Translations under genes and position numbers: made by a program
Notes under the pieces: model-generated
Told to the model about the DNA's origin: nothing
The model's input: the letters and a program-made list of their open reading frames with translations, nothing else
The model's database searches: none
Part shown: positions 31,991 through 40,857 of the stretch, in pieces
Layout: each line of letters begins with the position of its first letter
Numbering within the stretch: the first letter of the stretch is position 1
Origin: Desulfobacterales bacterium
GTDB lineage: Bacteria; Desulfobacterota; Desulfobacteria; Desulfobacterales; Desulfosalsimonadaceae
Assembly (NCBI GenBank): GCA_034520365.1
Contig: JAXHNP010000006.1
Location: 1,171,001 to 1,235,000 of the forward strand
Length of the DNA stretch: 64,000 nucleotides
Reading direction: 5' to 3'

Positions 31991-33925
31991 TCACAACAGC
32001 ATGCCAATGCCGCAGGCAAATGCCAGGGCGCCGCAGGCGAAAAACAGCCAGGACCGGATGGCGAATTTTCTTAGCAGGCCTTTTTCCGAGTCCGCCACGA
32101 TAAACGGCAGCACGCCGAATTTCGGTTTTTCAATCACCACGGTCTCGTAAGAGCCCCTGCCGGCGGTCAAAGACTCCGCATATACGCTGTGCTCGATATC
32201 CTCCCGGGCCGCATCCCACTCCTCGGCATCAATATGGCCGTCCCCGTCCTGATCATAGCGGGCCATTTGCGAAGGGTCCTGCTTGACCGATCGCACCTTG
32301 TCCATCAAGCGCTCCCTGTGGGTTTTGCCGTGCCGCTGCAAGTGGGCCGAGCCCAGCACATAGACTTTAGCGCCGATGGCAATTAGGTCTTCGATGACCC
32401 GGGTATTGGGATCATCAAGCCTGATGGCCAAATCCGGGATAAACCGGCCCCGGACGGTCTGTCTGGACCGGGAGAGCGAATAATAGGCGCCCTTGGGATT
32501 GACAAGTACCCGGCCGGTGTCGTCTTCAATATAGAACGGCAGCTTACCTGAGCTGACGGTGCGCGTCAGCCGCCACTGATGCGCGTTATCGATGCGCTGA
32601 TATTTGTAATAGCGGCATATGAAAAAAATGCAGCGGGTCAGGGTATGGGTTGTCCGCAGATCGTAGTAGGGCCGGGTCCGGCCGGTCAGTTCGGTCATGC
32701 CCATGGCGTGGGATCGAATTTTTGAGGTGGGGGTGTTTTCCACCACGCGCTTATAATATAGCAGCAGCAGGGAGTAGCAGAAGATAGCAGCCCCGCATGC
32801 GGTGACGAGTATTCCCACCACCACCTGCCAGAGCCCGGGATGGCTGGTGATCGTTTCAATGCCGGCGGCACCGAAAAAAAATAGCGCCGCCATGCCGATG
32901 ACCGATATGATTACCTCTGCTGTGGAGCCCTGGATCAGGCCAAGAAACCGGGACTGCTCAACCGGGGGCGGCGGCTCCAGGCCGTCGGTGGCTTCTTCAT
33001 CTGCGCCCTCCGTATCATCCCATGTTTCCTCGCGCACCGCTTCTTCGCTTTTTAAAGCGGGATCCGGCGCAGCAAACAGTCCGTTTCTGTGGGCGGCCAG
33101 CATGTAATGGGAATAGACACCGAGCCGTCGCTCAATGGCGGTACTGCCCCCATCCCAGTCTGGTTTTGCTCCGGGAAGGGCGGCAATGCCGAAATAATAA
33201 TCCACGGCATGATGGTTTGACAGGCGGATGGCCTCATCCACCAGGGTACGGAAGTTCACGGCCACACTGGGAGAAAGCTTGTCATTTAACCCTAAAAAAG
33301 TAAATGCCGTGGAATCGATAAAGACGCCCGTGGCCGGATTCTCCTTTATGTCGTAGAAAACTGCGGCCGCACTTGACATGGAGATTTTCCTGAGCACCTC
33401 TTCAAAAGGCTTTTCCTGAACCTGGCTGGTGTAGGCGATGGTGGTCATGATCTGCTTGACCGCTTTGCCGGAAATATCCGTGAGGATAATCAGCAGCTCG
33501 CTTGTCTCATCCACCCGGAAGACGGGCTCCTCTTCGGCGGTCTGAAATTCCATGAAATCCTCTGCCAGGTAAATCCGCTTGGCCTGGGGCGGCAGCTCGG
33601 GGATGGCGATATCCGATTTGGCCACTACCGCGGCCGGGATGCCGAAGTCCGCCATGTCCGCGATGCATGCATCAAAGGCATCAGAGGAAACTTTGGGCCG
33701 CAAAAGTCCGAATCCGGGCCCGGCCAGCCGGTAGCGCAGGTCGCTTTGATCAACACCGGAGGCGGTCTCTAATATTTGAAGCATGTCGCCCGGATCTTTG
33801 GGCATCTTCGAGAGCCGGCGGAACAGGATAAACCGATCCTTTGCCGGCGCTTCTTCTGGAGCCGAGGCGTCCGGTTTTTGATCCGGCTGTTGTCCCGGGG
33901 TCAGCATTTCGGTCGGGTTTATCAT
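31991..33925 (-). CDS. GIDE-domain membrane protein with EF-hand-like loop
   Basis: A 644-residue protein. Residues 1-320 are soluble and unrecognised, with an acidic Pro-rich stretch. Two transmembrane helices lie near 340-360 and 370-392. A GIDE/E3-ligase-like domain follows, beginning VENTPTSKIRSHAMGMTELTGR, with another segment CIFFICRYY. An EF-hand-like loop DQDGDGHIDAEEW lies near 565, and a C-terminal transmembrane pair near 620-644. GIDE was named from mitochondrial MULAN; bacterial members lack the RING and commonly neighbour lemA, as here (86 bases upstream). Calcium binding by the EF loop is inferred. Confidence 0.75.
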   Translation of the reverse strand: MINPTEMLTPGQQPDQKPDASAPEEAPAKDRFILFRRLSKMPKDPGDMLQILETASGVDQSDLRYRLAGPGFGLLRPKVSSDAFDACIADMADFGIPAAVVAKSDIAIPELPPQAKRIYLAEDFMEFQTAEEEPVFRVDETSELLIILTDISGKAVKQIMTTIAYTSQVQEKPFEEVLRKISMSSAAAVFYDIKENPATGVFIDSTAFTFLGLNDKLSPSVAVNFRTLVDEAIRLSNHHAVDYYFGIAALPGAKPDWDGGSTAIERRLGVYSHYMLAAHRNGLFAAPDPALKSEEAVREETWDDTEGADEEATDGLEPPPPVEQSRFLGLIQGSTAEVIISVIGMAALFFFGAAGIETITSHPGLWQVVVGILVTACGAAIFCYSLLLLYYKRVVENTPTSKIRSHAMGMTELTGRTRPYYDLRTTHTLTRCIFFICRYYKYQRIDNAHQWRLTRTVSSGKLPFYIEDDTGRVLVNPKGAYYSLSRSRQTVRGRFIPDLAIRLDDPNTRVIEDLIAIGAKVYVLGSAHLQRHGKTHRERLMDKVRSVKQDPSQMARYDQDGDGHIDAEEWDAAREDIEHSVYAESLTAGRGSYETVVIEKPKFGVLPFIVADSEKGLLRKFAIRSWLFFACGALAFACGIGMLL

Positions 33926-34070
33926 TGTTATAGTCTTCAGGTCAGTTGGACAGTCACGCAGGGAATAGCACGTAACCTTCTCCCAGAGGGAGAAGGTGAT
34001 AAATGGAAACCTTAAGTTAATAATATTAACTTTTACATAGCATAAAAGGATGCACGGAAAAACCGATATT

Positions 34071-35072
34071 TTAGGGATAAACCCCGGTCAGCATCCGCCA
34101 GAAATGTTTCAGGGTCTCCGGATCAATCTGGTCAAAATATTTGAGTTGAGAGCGCTTTTCCGGATTTTGCGGGTGAACCACAAGCCCCCATAGGGGCTCA
34201 ATCTCATGGGGCAACATGGAGTATCTGAGATCGCCGATGATCAGGGGCTCTTTGGTGTAGGCAAATACATACCCGTCGGCAAAATGGGAAAATCCCAGAA
34301 TATTTCGGCAGACCGCTGTTTCCCCTGAACCTGAGGCGCATTCATCGGCCGGAAATTTTTGGACAACTGGGCCGGCATATACACGGTGCGGTCCAAGGAG
34401 GCCAAGCCGAAGCCCATTTACATGGAACCGGCCATTGCTCTCATATATTCCCCGCCACAGGATCAGGTTGCCGATGGTCGGCATCACGCGGAGGTGCTCG
34501 ATTTGATGGCCCCGTCGGTCGGCTGTATCCTTTAGCACCCGGGTCGCTGAATTTTTTGCTGCCACCCCGATCATCAGGTAGCAGAGCGCTAAAATCAGAC
34601 CGATACCGGCATATCGCCGGGCCTTTTTCCGAAATGCAATAACAATTGAAACCAGGAGAATCAGCGAATAGGCCGGATCAATAATCGCAATGTTGTCCCA
34701 GGCCACCCGGTAATTTGAAAACGGCCAGTAAAGGTAGGTGCCGTAGCTGGTGCAGGCATCCAGCAGGCCGCCGGTGGCATATCCCAGGGTGGCAAACAAA
34801 TAGGTTTTCAGAAATCCAAGCCGCCGTCGCAGGAGGAGCCAGGTTATGACCGCGGCAATCAGGCCGCCAATGGGAATAAAAATCAGGGAATGTGTGAAAT
34901 GCCGGTGGATCAGCAGGTTAAACAGCGGGTCGTTGGGCGCATGAATGAATATATCCGCATCCGGCAGCATCCCGCCGATAAGGCCGGCCACCGTGGCTTG
35001 CCGGATGGTCTTTTTATCTGCCGGCGTTTGAGCGGCAATTATACCGGTCAAACCCTGGGTGAAGGGGTCCAT
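34071..35072 (-). CDS. YdjM/DUF457-type membrane-bound metal-dependent hydrolase
   Basis: A 333-residue integral membrane protein. The N-terminal half has the family pattern: MDPFTQGLTG, GGMLPDADIF and HRHFTHSLIF (His and Asp metal ligands), with GYATGGLLDACTSYGT further on. About four helices are followed by a C-terminal soluble region of about 150 residues. Members (COG1988) are predicted zinc-dependent hydrolases acting at the inner membrane; the substrate is unknown. It stands alone. Confidence 0.82.
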   Translation of the reverse strand: MDPFTQGLTGIIAAQTPADKKTIRQATVAGLIGGMLPDADIFIHAPNDPLFNLLIHRHFTHSLIFIPIGGLIAAVITWLLLRRRLGFLKTYLFATLGYATGGLLDACTSYGTYLYWPFSNYRVAWDNIAIIDPAYSLILLVSIVIAFRKKARRYAGIGLILALCYLMIGVAAKNSATRVLKDTADRRGHQIEHLRVMPTIGNLILWRGIYESNGRFHVNGLRLGLLGPHRVYAGPVVQKFPADECASGSGETAVCRNILGFSHFADGYVFAYTKEPLIIGDLRYSMLPHEIEPLWGLVVHPQNPEKRSQLKYFDQIDPETLKHFWRMLTGVYP

Positions 35073-35123
35073 AGAAGCGATTCCATCCTGTGGCTAACAA
35101 TATCATTGCTATTCGAGCGCCGG

Positions 35124-35202
35124 GTCATTTATCGAGCGTCAGCGAGAAATGTTATTTTTTGCCTTTAAAAGATTTCTCGCCGCATGCGCGCCTCGAAACG
35201 AC
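35124..35202. repeat. Palindromic repeat (copy F, degenerate)
   Basis: Same family as 10288-10355: a GTCATTTATCGAGCG arm, AGCGAGAAAT, AAAAGATTTCTCG and a terminal CTCGAAACGAC, with several substitutions. Confidence 0.6.
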
Positions 35203-35284
35203 AGCCGGCCGACTCTTAGATTGAGCGCAAGCCGGTTGCATCGCTTATGTACACGCTTCGGCAGGGTAGGGCAATGATTTTAAG

Positions 35285-35432
35285 CACGGTAAATTTCTTC
35301 CGTCTTTTTTTAGGCAGGCACGGTGTCCTGCCCTACGGCGACATGCCTCGTAGAGGCGGCCACCGTGCCGACTCATCTGTCCGTTAACAGGACTGTGGTT
35401 ATGGGCTTTTCGGTTAGAACGAATTTGCCCCG
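35285..35432. mobile_element. 148-bp short inverted-repeat element, degenerate
   Basis: The left end CACGGTAAATTTCTTCC (35285-35301) and the right end AGAACGAATTTGCCCCG (35416-35432) are imperfect inverted repeats. The flanks TGATTTTAAG (35275-35284) and GGATTTTAAA (35433-35442) agree at 8 of 10 bases. The right arm carries GTTAACAGGAC and GGTTATGGG, shared with the ends of the gene-bearing elements. It is an old insertion of the same family. Confidence 0.6.
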
Positions 35433-35614
35433 GGATTTTAAACCTAAATTGAACGTTCCCAAATTTTTAAAAAGTATATTTTTATATTTTTTTTGAGCGG
35501 ATAGAAAATTTTTTTGCGATCTCAAAAATTATTTCTTGATTTTTATTTTTGGAAAAAATAAATTGTCCTCAGATAATAAATAAAAATGAGGAACATTCAA
35601 TTTCTGCCCAGCCA

Positions 35615-36778
35615 ATGACAAAAACAGAATATAAACGACAGGCCATTCTCGACTCAGCTACCCGGGTGATCTCCGAAAAGGGGTTTGCCGAGGCCACCGT
35701 GTCCGAGATCGCAAGCGGTGCGGGCATGGCCGGATCCGGCATCTATACCTATTTTAAAAGCAAGGAAGATCTGCTTTTTGCCATTATCGACAATTTCCTC
35801 TCTGCCTGCCGGGACGGGCTTAAAGACCATCTGGCCGGCATCCAGGGAGCGGAAAACAAACTCAGAAAGGCCATCTGGTTTCACTGTAAGGTCTATTCGG
35901 GCAATAAAAAAGAGATCAAGATCATCCTCGAATCCCGCTCCTACCCGCGGTTTTATTCCTCGGCCGCCTATAAGACCCTTCGGGCGTATGCCGGTCTGAT
36001 CACCGATATTATCCGGGAGGGCATGACGGAAGGGGCTTTCAGCGGTTTGGCCTCACCCACCATACTGCGGGATATGATTCTTGGCACGGTGGATCATATC
36101 GCCATCAACTGGACCATCAAGGATTCGCCCAATTCCCTGGATCATGCGGAAATGATCGCGGATTTGATGTTGAATGCGGTGAAAAACAGCCGCAAGAAAC
36201 CGGTTCGTCAATCCAATAAAAAGGATGCCAAGGAAAAGCGGGTGATTAATTCCGCGATTGCCCTTTTTGCCGAAAACGGCTTCAACGACACCAGCATGCT
36301 GGAAATCGCGCGCCGGGCGGGTGTCGCCGAGGGAACGGTCTACGAATATTTCAAAAACAAGCAGAACCTTCTGATCAGCATTCCCAATGAAAAACTGGGC
36401 GAGCTCTATGACCATATCAGCGGCAACACCCTGGAGAATGAAATCCGCGAGATTATTGCCAAGCTTTTCCGCTTCTACAACGATGAGAAGAATTATACCA
36501 CCATCCTGGTGCTGATGCTGCGGACCAACAAGGAGTTCTACCGTTCCGAGGGAATACAGATTATTGAAAAGATTTTTCGGGTCATCCGGGACGTGATCGC
36601 CCGGGGGCAGGCGGAGCAAATTTTTAAACCGGATCTGGATATGGATCTGTGCCAGGATCTTTTGTTCGGAACGATCGACCACATCACCATCCCCTGGATC
36701 ATATTCAATCGGGACTATGATCTGCTCAAGGTGGGAGATGAGGTCTCGCGGTTGTTTATCAATGCGATTCGGGCGTGA
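35615..36778 (+). CDS. Tandem (two-domain) TetR family transcriptional regulator
   Basis: A 387-residue protein made of two complete TetR units. Helix-turn-helix 1 (about residues 8-52: ILDSATRVISEKGFAEATV...GIYTYFKSKEDLL) and its ligand domain run to about 195. After a basic linker, helix-turn-helix 2 (about 208-250: VINSAIALFAENGFNDTSM...TVYEYFKNKQNLL) and a second ligand domain end with matching IDHITIPW / VDHIAINW motifs. One chain thus mimics a dimer. It precedes the acyl-CoA degradation genes and probably controls them in response to acyl-CoA. The start is uncertain: ATG 35615 has no clear SD and an in-frame TTG lies at 35549. Confidence 0.8.
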   Translation: MTKTEYKRQAILDSATRVISEKGFAEATVSEIASGAGMAGSGIYTYFKSKEDLLFAIIDNFLSACRDGLKDHLAGIQGAENKLRKAIWFHCKVYSGNKKEIKIILESRSYPRFYSSAAYKTLRAYAGLITDIIREGMTEGAFSGLASPTILRDMILGTVDHIAINWTIKDSPNSLDHAEMIADLMLNAVKNSRKKPVRQSNKKDAKEKRVINSAIALFAENGFNDTSMLEIARRAGVAEGTVYEYFKNKQNLLISIPNEKLGELYDHISGNTLENEIREIIAKLFRFYNDEKNYTTILVLMLRTNKEFYRSEGIQIIEKIFRVIRDVIARGQAEQIFKPDLDMDLCQDLLFGTIDHITIPWIIFNRDYDLLKVGDEVSRLFINAIRA

Positions 36779-36983
36779 GCAAAATCGAGGTGTGTTCATT
36801 ATTTGTTTTTTCCGCGATTTTTCAGGCAGGGGAGAAATCAGTTGGCAGTATTCATTGGACTTATGATATTTCATGCTTAAATGGAATTCAACCAGGCGGG
36901 TGGAAGGAATGAGGCGAATTCAAATCGACTTTTTTCCCGCCCGGGTGTTTGAAATTCCCAATGATTAAATAAGGAGGTCTGTT

Positions 36984-38132
36984 TTGGATTTTGACCTGAA
37001 TAAACAGCAGGAGATGATTCGCAAAGAGGTCCGCAAGTTTGCCGAAAAGGCAATCGCGCCGGTGGCGATGGAACTCGATGAAGCCGAGGAATTCTCTCCT
37101 GAATTGACCAAAAAAATGGGGGGAATCGGGCTGTTCGGCATGTTCGTGGATGAAGCCTACGGGGGGCAGCACCTCGATTATATCTCCTACATCATCGGCG
37201 TTGAGGAGATCGCCCGGGTGGACGGCTCCCAGGCAGCCACCATCGCGGCGGGCAACTCATTGGGCATCGGCCCGATTTATTATTTCGGCAGTGAAGAACA
37301 GAAGAAGAAATACCTGCCGAAATTGTGCACCGGCGAAGCCTTGTGGGGATTCGGCCTGACCGAACCGACCGCCGGATCGGATGCCGGGGGCAGCAAAACC
37401 ACCGCGGTTAAAGACGGCAATGAGTGGGTGATCAACGGTTCAAAGATTTTTATCACCAATGCCGCCTGCGAGATGTCCATGGGGGTGACCGTACAGGCCA
37501 TTACCGGTCAAAGGGATGACGGCCGGCCCGAATACACCTGTTTTCTGGTCGAACACGGCACGCCGGGGTTTAAGGCCGTCGCTATGCATAAAAAAATGAT
37601 GTGGCGGGCCTCCAACACGGCTGAGCTCTATTTTGACGATGTGCGGGTGCCGCATGAAAATGTGCTGGGCGCGCAGGGAAACGGGTTCCATCAGATGCTG
37701 CAGACCCTGGATGGCGGCCGGCTTTCCATCGGCGCCATGGGGCTTGGCGGCGCCCAGGGCGCCTATGAGGCGGCGCTCAAATATGCCAAAAGCCGGGAGC
37801 AGTTCGGGAAACCCATATCCAAATATCAGGCGGTCGGTTTTAAGCTGGCGGACGCGGCCATTGAGCTCGAATGCGCCCGAAATCTGCTTTATAAGGCCTG
37901 CTGGCTGAAGGACAAGGATCGTTCGTTTCAAAAGGTCGCTGCCATGGCCAAAGTGTACTGCTCCGAACTCATGGGCCGGGTAGCCAATAACGCGGTTCAG
38001 ATCTTCGGCGGCTACGGCCTGATGAAGGAATACAATGTCGAGCGGTTTTTCCGGGACCAGAAGCTCTTAGACATCGGCGAAGGCACCTCGGAAATCCAGC
38101 GGCTGGTGATTTCACGCTATATCGGATGCTAG
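36984..38132 (+). CDS. Acyl-CoA dehydrogenase
   Basis: A 382-residue FAD flavoprotein with FGLTEPTAGSDAGG (FAD/substrate contact, about 118-131), the FITNA strand, the C-terminal QIFGGYG and GEGTSEIQRLVI; the Glu of the last motif is a candidate catalytic base. Its position before methylglutaconyl-type hydratase and carboxyltransferase genes suggests an isovaleryl- or other branched-chain acyl-CoA substrate. Electrons would pass to ETF, not encoded here. It starts with TTG after an excellent AAGGAGGT. Confidence 0.9.
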   Translation: MDFDLNKQQEMIRKEVRKFAEKAIAPVAMELDEAEEFSPELTKKMGGIGLFGMFVDEAYGGQHLDYISYIIGVEEIARVDGSQAATIAAGNSLGIGPIYYFGSEEQKKKYLPKLCTGEALWGFGLTEPTAGSDAGGSKTTAVKDGNEWVINGSKIFITNAACEMSMGVTVQAITGQRDDGRPEYTCFLVEHGTPGFKAVAMHKKMMWRASNTAELYFDDVRVPHENVLGAQGNGFHQMLQTLDGGRLSIGAMGLGGAQGAYEAALKYAKSREQFGKPISKYQAVGFKLADAAIELECARNLLYKACWLKDKDRSFQKVAAMAKVYCSELMGRVANNAVQIFGGYGLMKEYNVERFFRDQKLLDIGEGTSEIQRLVISRYIGC

Positions 38133-38235
38133 AAAAAAGTGTTCAGTGTCCAGGTTTTAGTGTTCAGGTGGAAATCACCTTAAACCCTAAACCTTAGACC
38201 TTAGACCTTAAACCTCATCATAATGGAGGCCCTCC

Positions 38236-39018
38236 ATGACGGAAAACGTGCTGCAAATGGAAACAGCGGACCAGGTGGCGGTAATCACCCTGAACCGGCC
38301 GGAGGTCATGAATTCGATTAATTTTGAGCTACTTAAAACCCTGCAGGATGTGATCTGGCAGATCCGGTTTCAAAAGGATATCCGGGCGGTCATTATTGCC
38401 GGGGCCGGGGAGAAAGCCTTCTGCGCGGGGGCTGACTTAAAGGAGCGGGCCGGCATGACCCAGGAAGAGGTCAAAAAATATATTTATACCATCCGGACCC
38501 TGTTTACCGAGATCGAGTCCCTGAACAAACCGGTCATTGCCGCGGTAAACGGGGTGGCACTGGGCGGCGGAACAGAACTGCTCCTTGCCTGCGACATCCG
38601 GATCGCATCTATGAATGCCACCATGGGGCTTACTGAGACTCGGCTTGCCATTATTCCAGGTGCCGGCGGCACCCAGCGCCTGCCGCGCTTGATCGGCCGG
38701 GGAAAAGCAAAGGAGCTGATTTTAAGCGGCCGCCGGGTGGATGCCAAGGAGGCCCACGCGATTGGCCTTGTTAATTCGATTTGCGAGCCGGAACTGTTGA
38801 TGGATGAGGCCCGGAAAATGGCGGCCATGATCTGCGAGGGCGGGCCGATTGCCATTGAGCAGGCAAAATATGCCATTGATGCGGGCCTTGAGACCGACTT
38901 GCACACCGGGCTTAGCATCGAGTCCAATGCCTATTGGATTACGATCCCCACCGAGGACCGGACCGAGGGCCTGGCCGCGTTTCGGGATAAAAGAAAGCCG
39001 GTATATAAAGGAAAATGA
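38236..39018 (+). CDS. Enoyl-CoA hydratase, probably 3-methylglutaconyl-CoA hydratase type
   Basis: A 260-residue crotonase. The oxyanion-hole loop is AFCAGADLKERAGM (about 61-74). Catalytic glutamates lie in NGVALGGGTELLLACD (about 105-120) and ETRLAIIPGAGGTQRLPRLIG (about 133-153), both present, so hydratase activity is likely. The ADLKERAGM segment resembles AUH/LiuC proteins of leucine breakdown, which agrees with the neighbours. A GGAGG precedes the ATG. Confidence 0.82.
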   Translation: MTENVLQMETADQVAVITLNRPEVMNSINFELLKTLQDVIWQIRFQKDIRAVIIAGAGEKAFCAGADLKERAGMTQEEVKKYIYTIRTLFTEIESLNKPVIAAVNGVALGGGTELLLACDIRIASMNATMGLTETRLAIIPGAGGTQRLPRLIGRGKAKELILSGRRVDAKEAHAIGLVNSICEPELLMDEARKMAAMICEGGPIAIEQAKYAIDAGLETDLHTGLSIESNAYWITIPTEDRTEGLAAFRDKRKPVYKGK

Positions 39019-39148
39019 TTTCAAAACCCCATCTAACATCCAATAACGGCGTTGCGGTCTTCTTCAAAATGCTCACATACTTCCATGTATGCTGCGCTTT
39101 TTCATCAGACCGCGCCTTGTTCTTGGATGCGATCTGAGGTTTTGAAAG
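39019..39148. repeat. 130-bp long inverted repeat element
   Basis: The ends TTTCAAAACC and GGTTTTGAAA are perfect inverted repeats. Inner arms (CATCCAA/TTGGATG, GCGGTC/GACCGC) continue the pairing, with a second small palindrome CATACTTCCATGTATG in the middle. It begins immediately after the hydratase stop. Seen once in this window; the structure is that of a dispersed palindromic element. Confidence 0.65.
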
Positions 39149-39218
39149 CATTTTTACGTATGGAGCGTGAGCAGTTACTTTAAACCTTAGACCCTATACC
39201 CTATTCAAAGGACATATC

Positions 39219-40820
39219 ATGAGCGAAGAGGCAGGAAAAAATCGTAAGCACTGGGAGTCCGAGGAAGCCAAGCTGGATGAGCGGATCAACGAGACGCTTT
39301 GGCCCGGCGGAGAAAAAGCCGTGGAAAAGCTTCGCAAGCAGGGCAAGCGTCCGGTGCGTGAAATAATCCAGATGCTGATTGATCCGGGCACCAAGTTTTT
39401 TGAATTGAGCCAGATCGCCGGGTTTGGCATGAACTATCCCGGTGTGCCGGATGTGCCATGCGGCGGGGTGGTGACCGGCATCGGCAGGATCCGCGGCAAC
39501 TGGACCATGATATTTGCCAATGACTCCCGGGTAAAGGCGGGCACCTATTTCCCCATTACCCTTAAAAAGCATATGCGGGCCCAGGCCATTGCCGAGGCAA
39601 ACGGGCTAAACTGCGTCTATATCGCGGATTCCGGCGGTGCGTTTCTGCCCATGCAGGCGGATGTGTTTCCGGATGACCAGCATTTCGGGTCCATGTTCTA
39701 TAACATGGCCCGGATGTCAGCCAAGGGCTTAAAGCAGGTGACGCTTTCCACGGGCGGCAATACCGCGGGCGGGGCATATATCGTTTTCATGGCCTGTGAG
39801 GCCGTGATGATCGACAAGTTCTCCTATTCCTTCCTGGGCGGGCCGCCCCTGGTGAAGATGGCCACCGGCGAGGTCATCACCGCAGAGGAACTGGGCGGCG
39901 CCAAAGTGCACACCCAGGTGTCCGGCGGGGCGGATCATTTCTGCAAATCCCAGGATGAGGCCATTGACAAGGTCCGTGAGATCCTCTCCCTCGAGGCCCC
40001 GCAGACCCTTCACATCCACCGCTATGAAGAGCGCCCGCCCAAGGTACCGGCGGATAAGATCTATGATTTGATGCCCACTTCGGCCAGCCAGGGCATTGAC
40101 GCCCGCGCGATTCTGGAAACCTTTGCAGATGACAGCTACTTTAGCGAATACAAAAAAAACTACATGATAGGAAAGGCGGATAACATCCTCACCGGTAAAA
40201 TCCGCTTAAAGGGCTTTCCGGTGGGCGTGATCGCGGCCAACCGGATCGGCATTATTTTTGAGGAAGCCGCCCGGAAGGTTGCTGAATGGGTTGTCCGGTG
40301 CAGCTATGAGAAAATTCCGATTCTGTTTATGCAGAATTCGCCCGGCTATATGGTGGGCTCGGATGCTGAAAGAGCCGGTATCGGCAAATACGGTGCGGAT
40401 ATGGTCCGGGCGGTTTCCTGCGCACAGGTGCCGAGGATTCAGCTGGTCATCGGCCCGGACAACGGAGCGGCCAACTACGGGATGTGCGGCCGGGCGTATC
40501 GTCCGAATTTTCTCTTCACCACCATGCGGGGCCGGACGTCGGTGATGAGCGGCCGGGCCGCCGGAGGGGTATTGTTGTCGATCGAGGAGCGAAAACGCGA
40601 GGCCCAGGGTAAACCCATGAGCCAGGAGGAGAAGGATGCGTTTCACCAGAAAATGGTAGATAAATACGACGGCGAGGCGCATCCGTTTTTCTGCGGCGCT
40701 CGCCTGTTAAACGACCGGGTACTTAAATTTTCTGAAATTCGCGAGTGGCTTAGCATGGCGCTTGAGGTCAGCCTGATCAAGCCCATTGGCGAGCCGTCTT
40801 TCGGCAATTTCAGATTCTAA
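39219..40820 (+). CDS. Biotin-dependent acyl-CoA carboxyltransferase (methylcrotonyl-CoA carboxylase beta type)
   Basis: A 533-residue carboxyltransferase with two crotonase-like halves. The segment SGGAFLPMQADVFPDDQHFG (about 133-152) closely follows the methylcrotonyl-CoA carboxylase beta pattern, and ELGGAKVHTQVSGGADH and the C-terminal NNGAANYGMCGRAY-like loop bind acyl-CoA and biotin. It would transfer carboxyl between biotin and a branched enoyl-CoA. No biotin carboxylase or biotin carrier gene is next to it, unlike the usual liu operon. It may use subunits encoded elsewhere or act as a decarboxylase subunit. SD AAAGGA. Confidence 0.85.
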   Translation: MSEEAGKNRKHWESEEAKLDERINETLWPGGEKAVEKLRKQGKRPVREIIQMLIDPGTKFFELSQIAGFGMNYPGVPDVPCGGVVTGIGRIRGNWTMIFANDSRVKAGTYFPITLKKHMRAQAIAEANGLNCVYIADSGGAFLPMQADVFPDDQHFGSMFYNMARMSAKGLKQVTLSTGGNTAGGAYIVFMACEAVMIDKFSYSFLGGPPLVKMATGEVITAEELGGAKVHTQVSGGADHFCKSQDEAIDKVREILSLEAPQTLHIHRYEERPPKVPADKIYDLMPTSASQGIDARAILETFADDSYFSEYKKNYMIGKADNILTGKIRLKGFPVGVIAANRIGIIFEEAARKVAEWVVRCSYEKIPILFMQNSPGYMVGSDAERAGIGKYGADMVRAVSCAQVPRIQLVIGPDNGAANYGMCGRAYRPNFLFTTMRGRTSVMSGRAAGGVLLSIEERKREAQGKPMSQEEKDAFHQKMVDKYDGEAHPFFCGARLLNDRVLKFSEIREWLSMALEVSLIKPIGEPSFGNFRF

Positions 40821-40857
40821 CAAACCAAATAAAAAAACAAAAAGTAGGAGGCCAGAC

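Larger units (their letters stand above)
35073..35614. other. Repeat-bearing regulatory region
   Basis: Holds a degenerate palindromic repeat (35124-35202), a degenerate short inverted-repeat element (35285-35432) and a very A/T-rich stretch (35440-35548) that probably contains the promoter of the TetR gene. A ten-codon reading frame (35586-35618) overlaps the TetR ATG by the bases ATGA; it lacks an SD and is only a possible coupling peptide. Confidence 0.6.
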
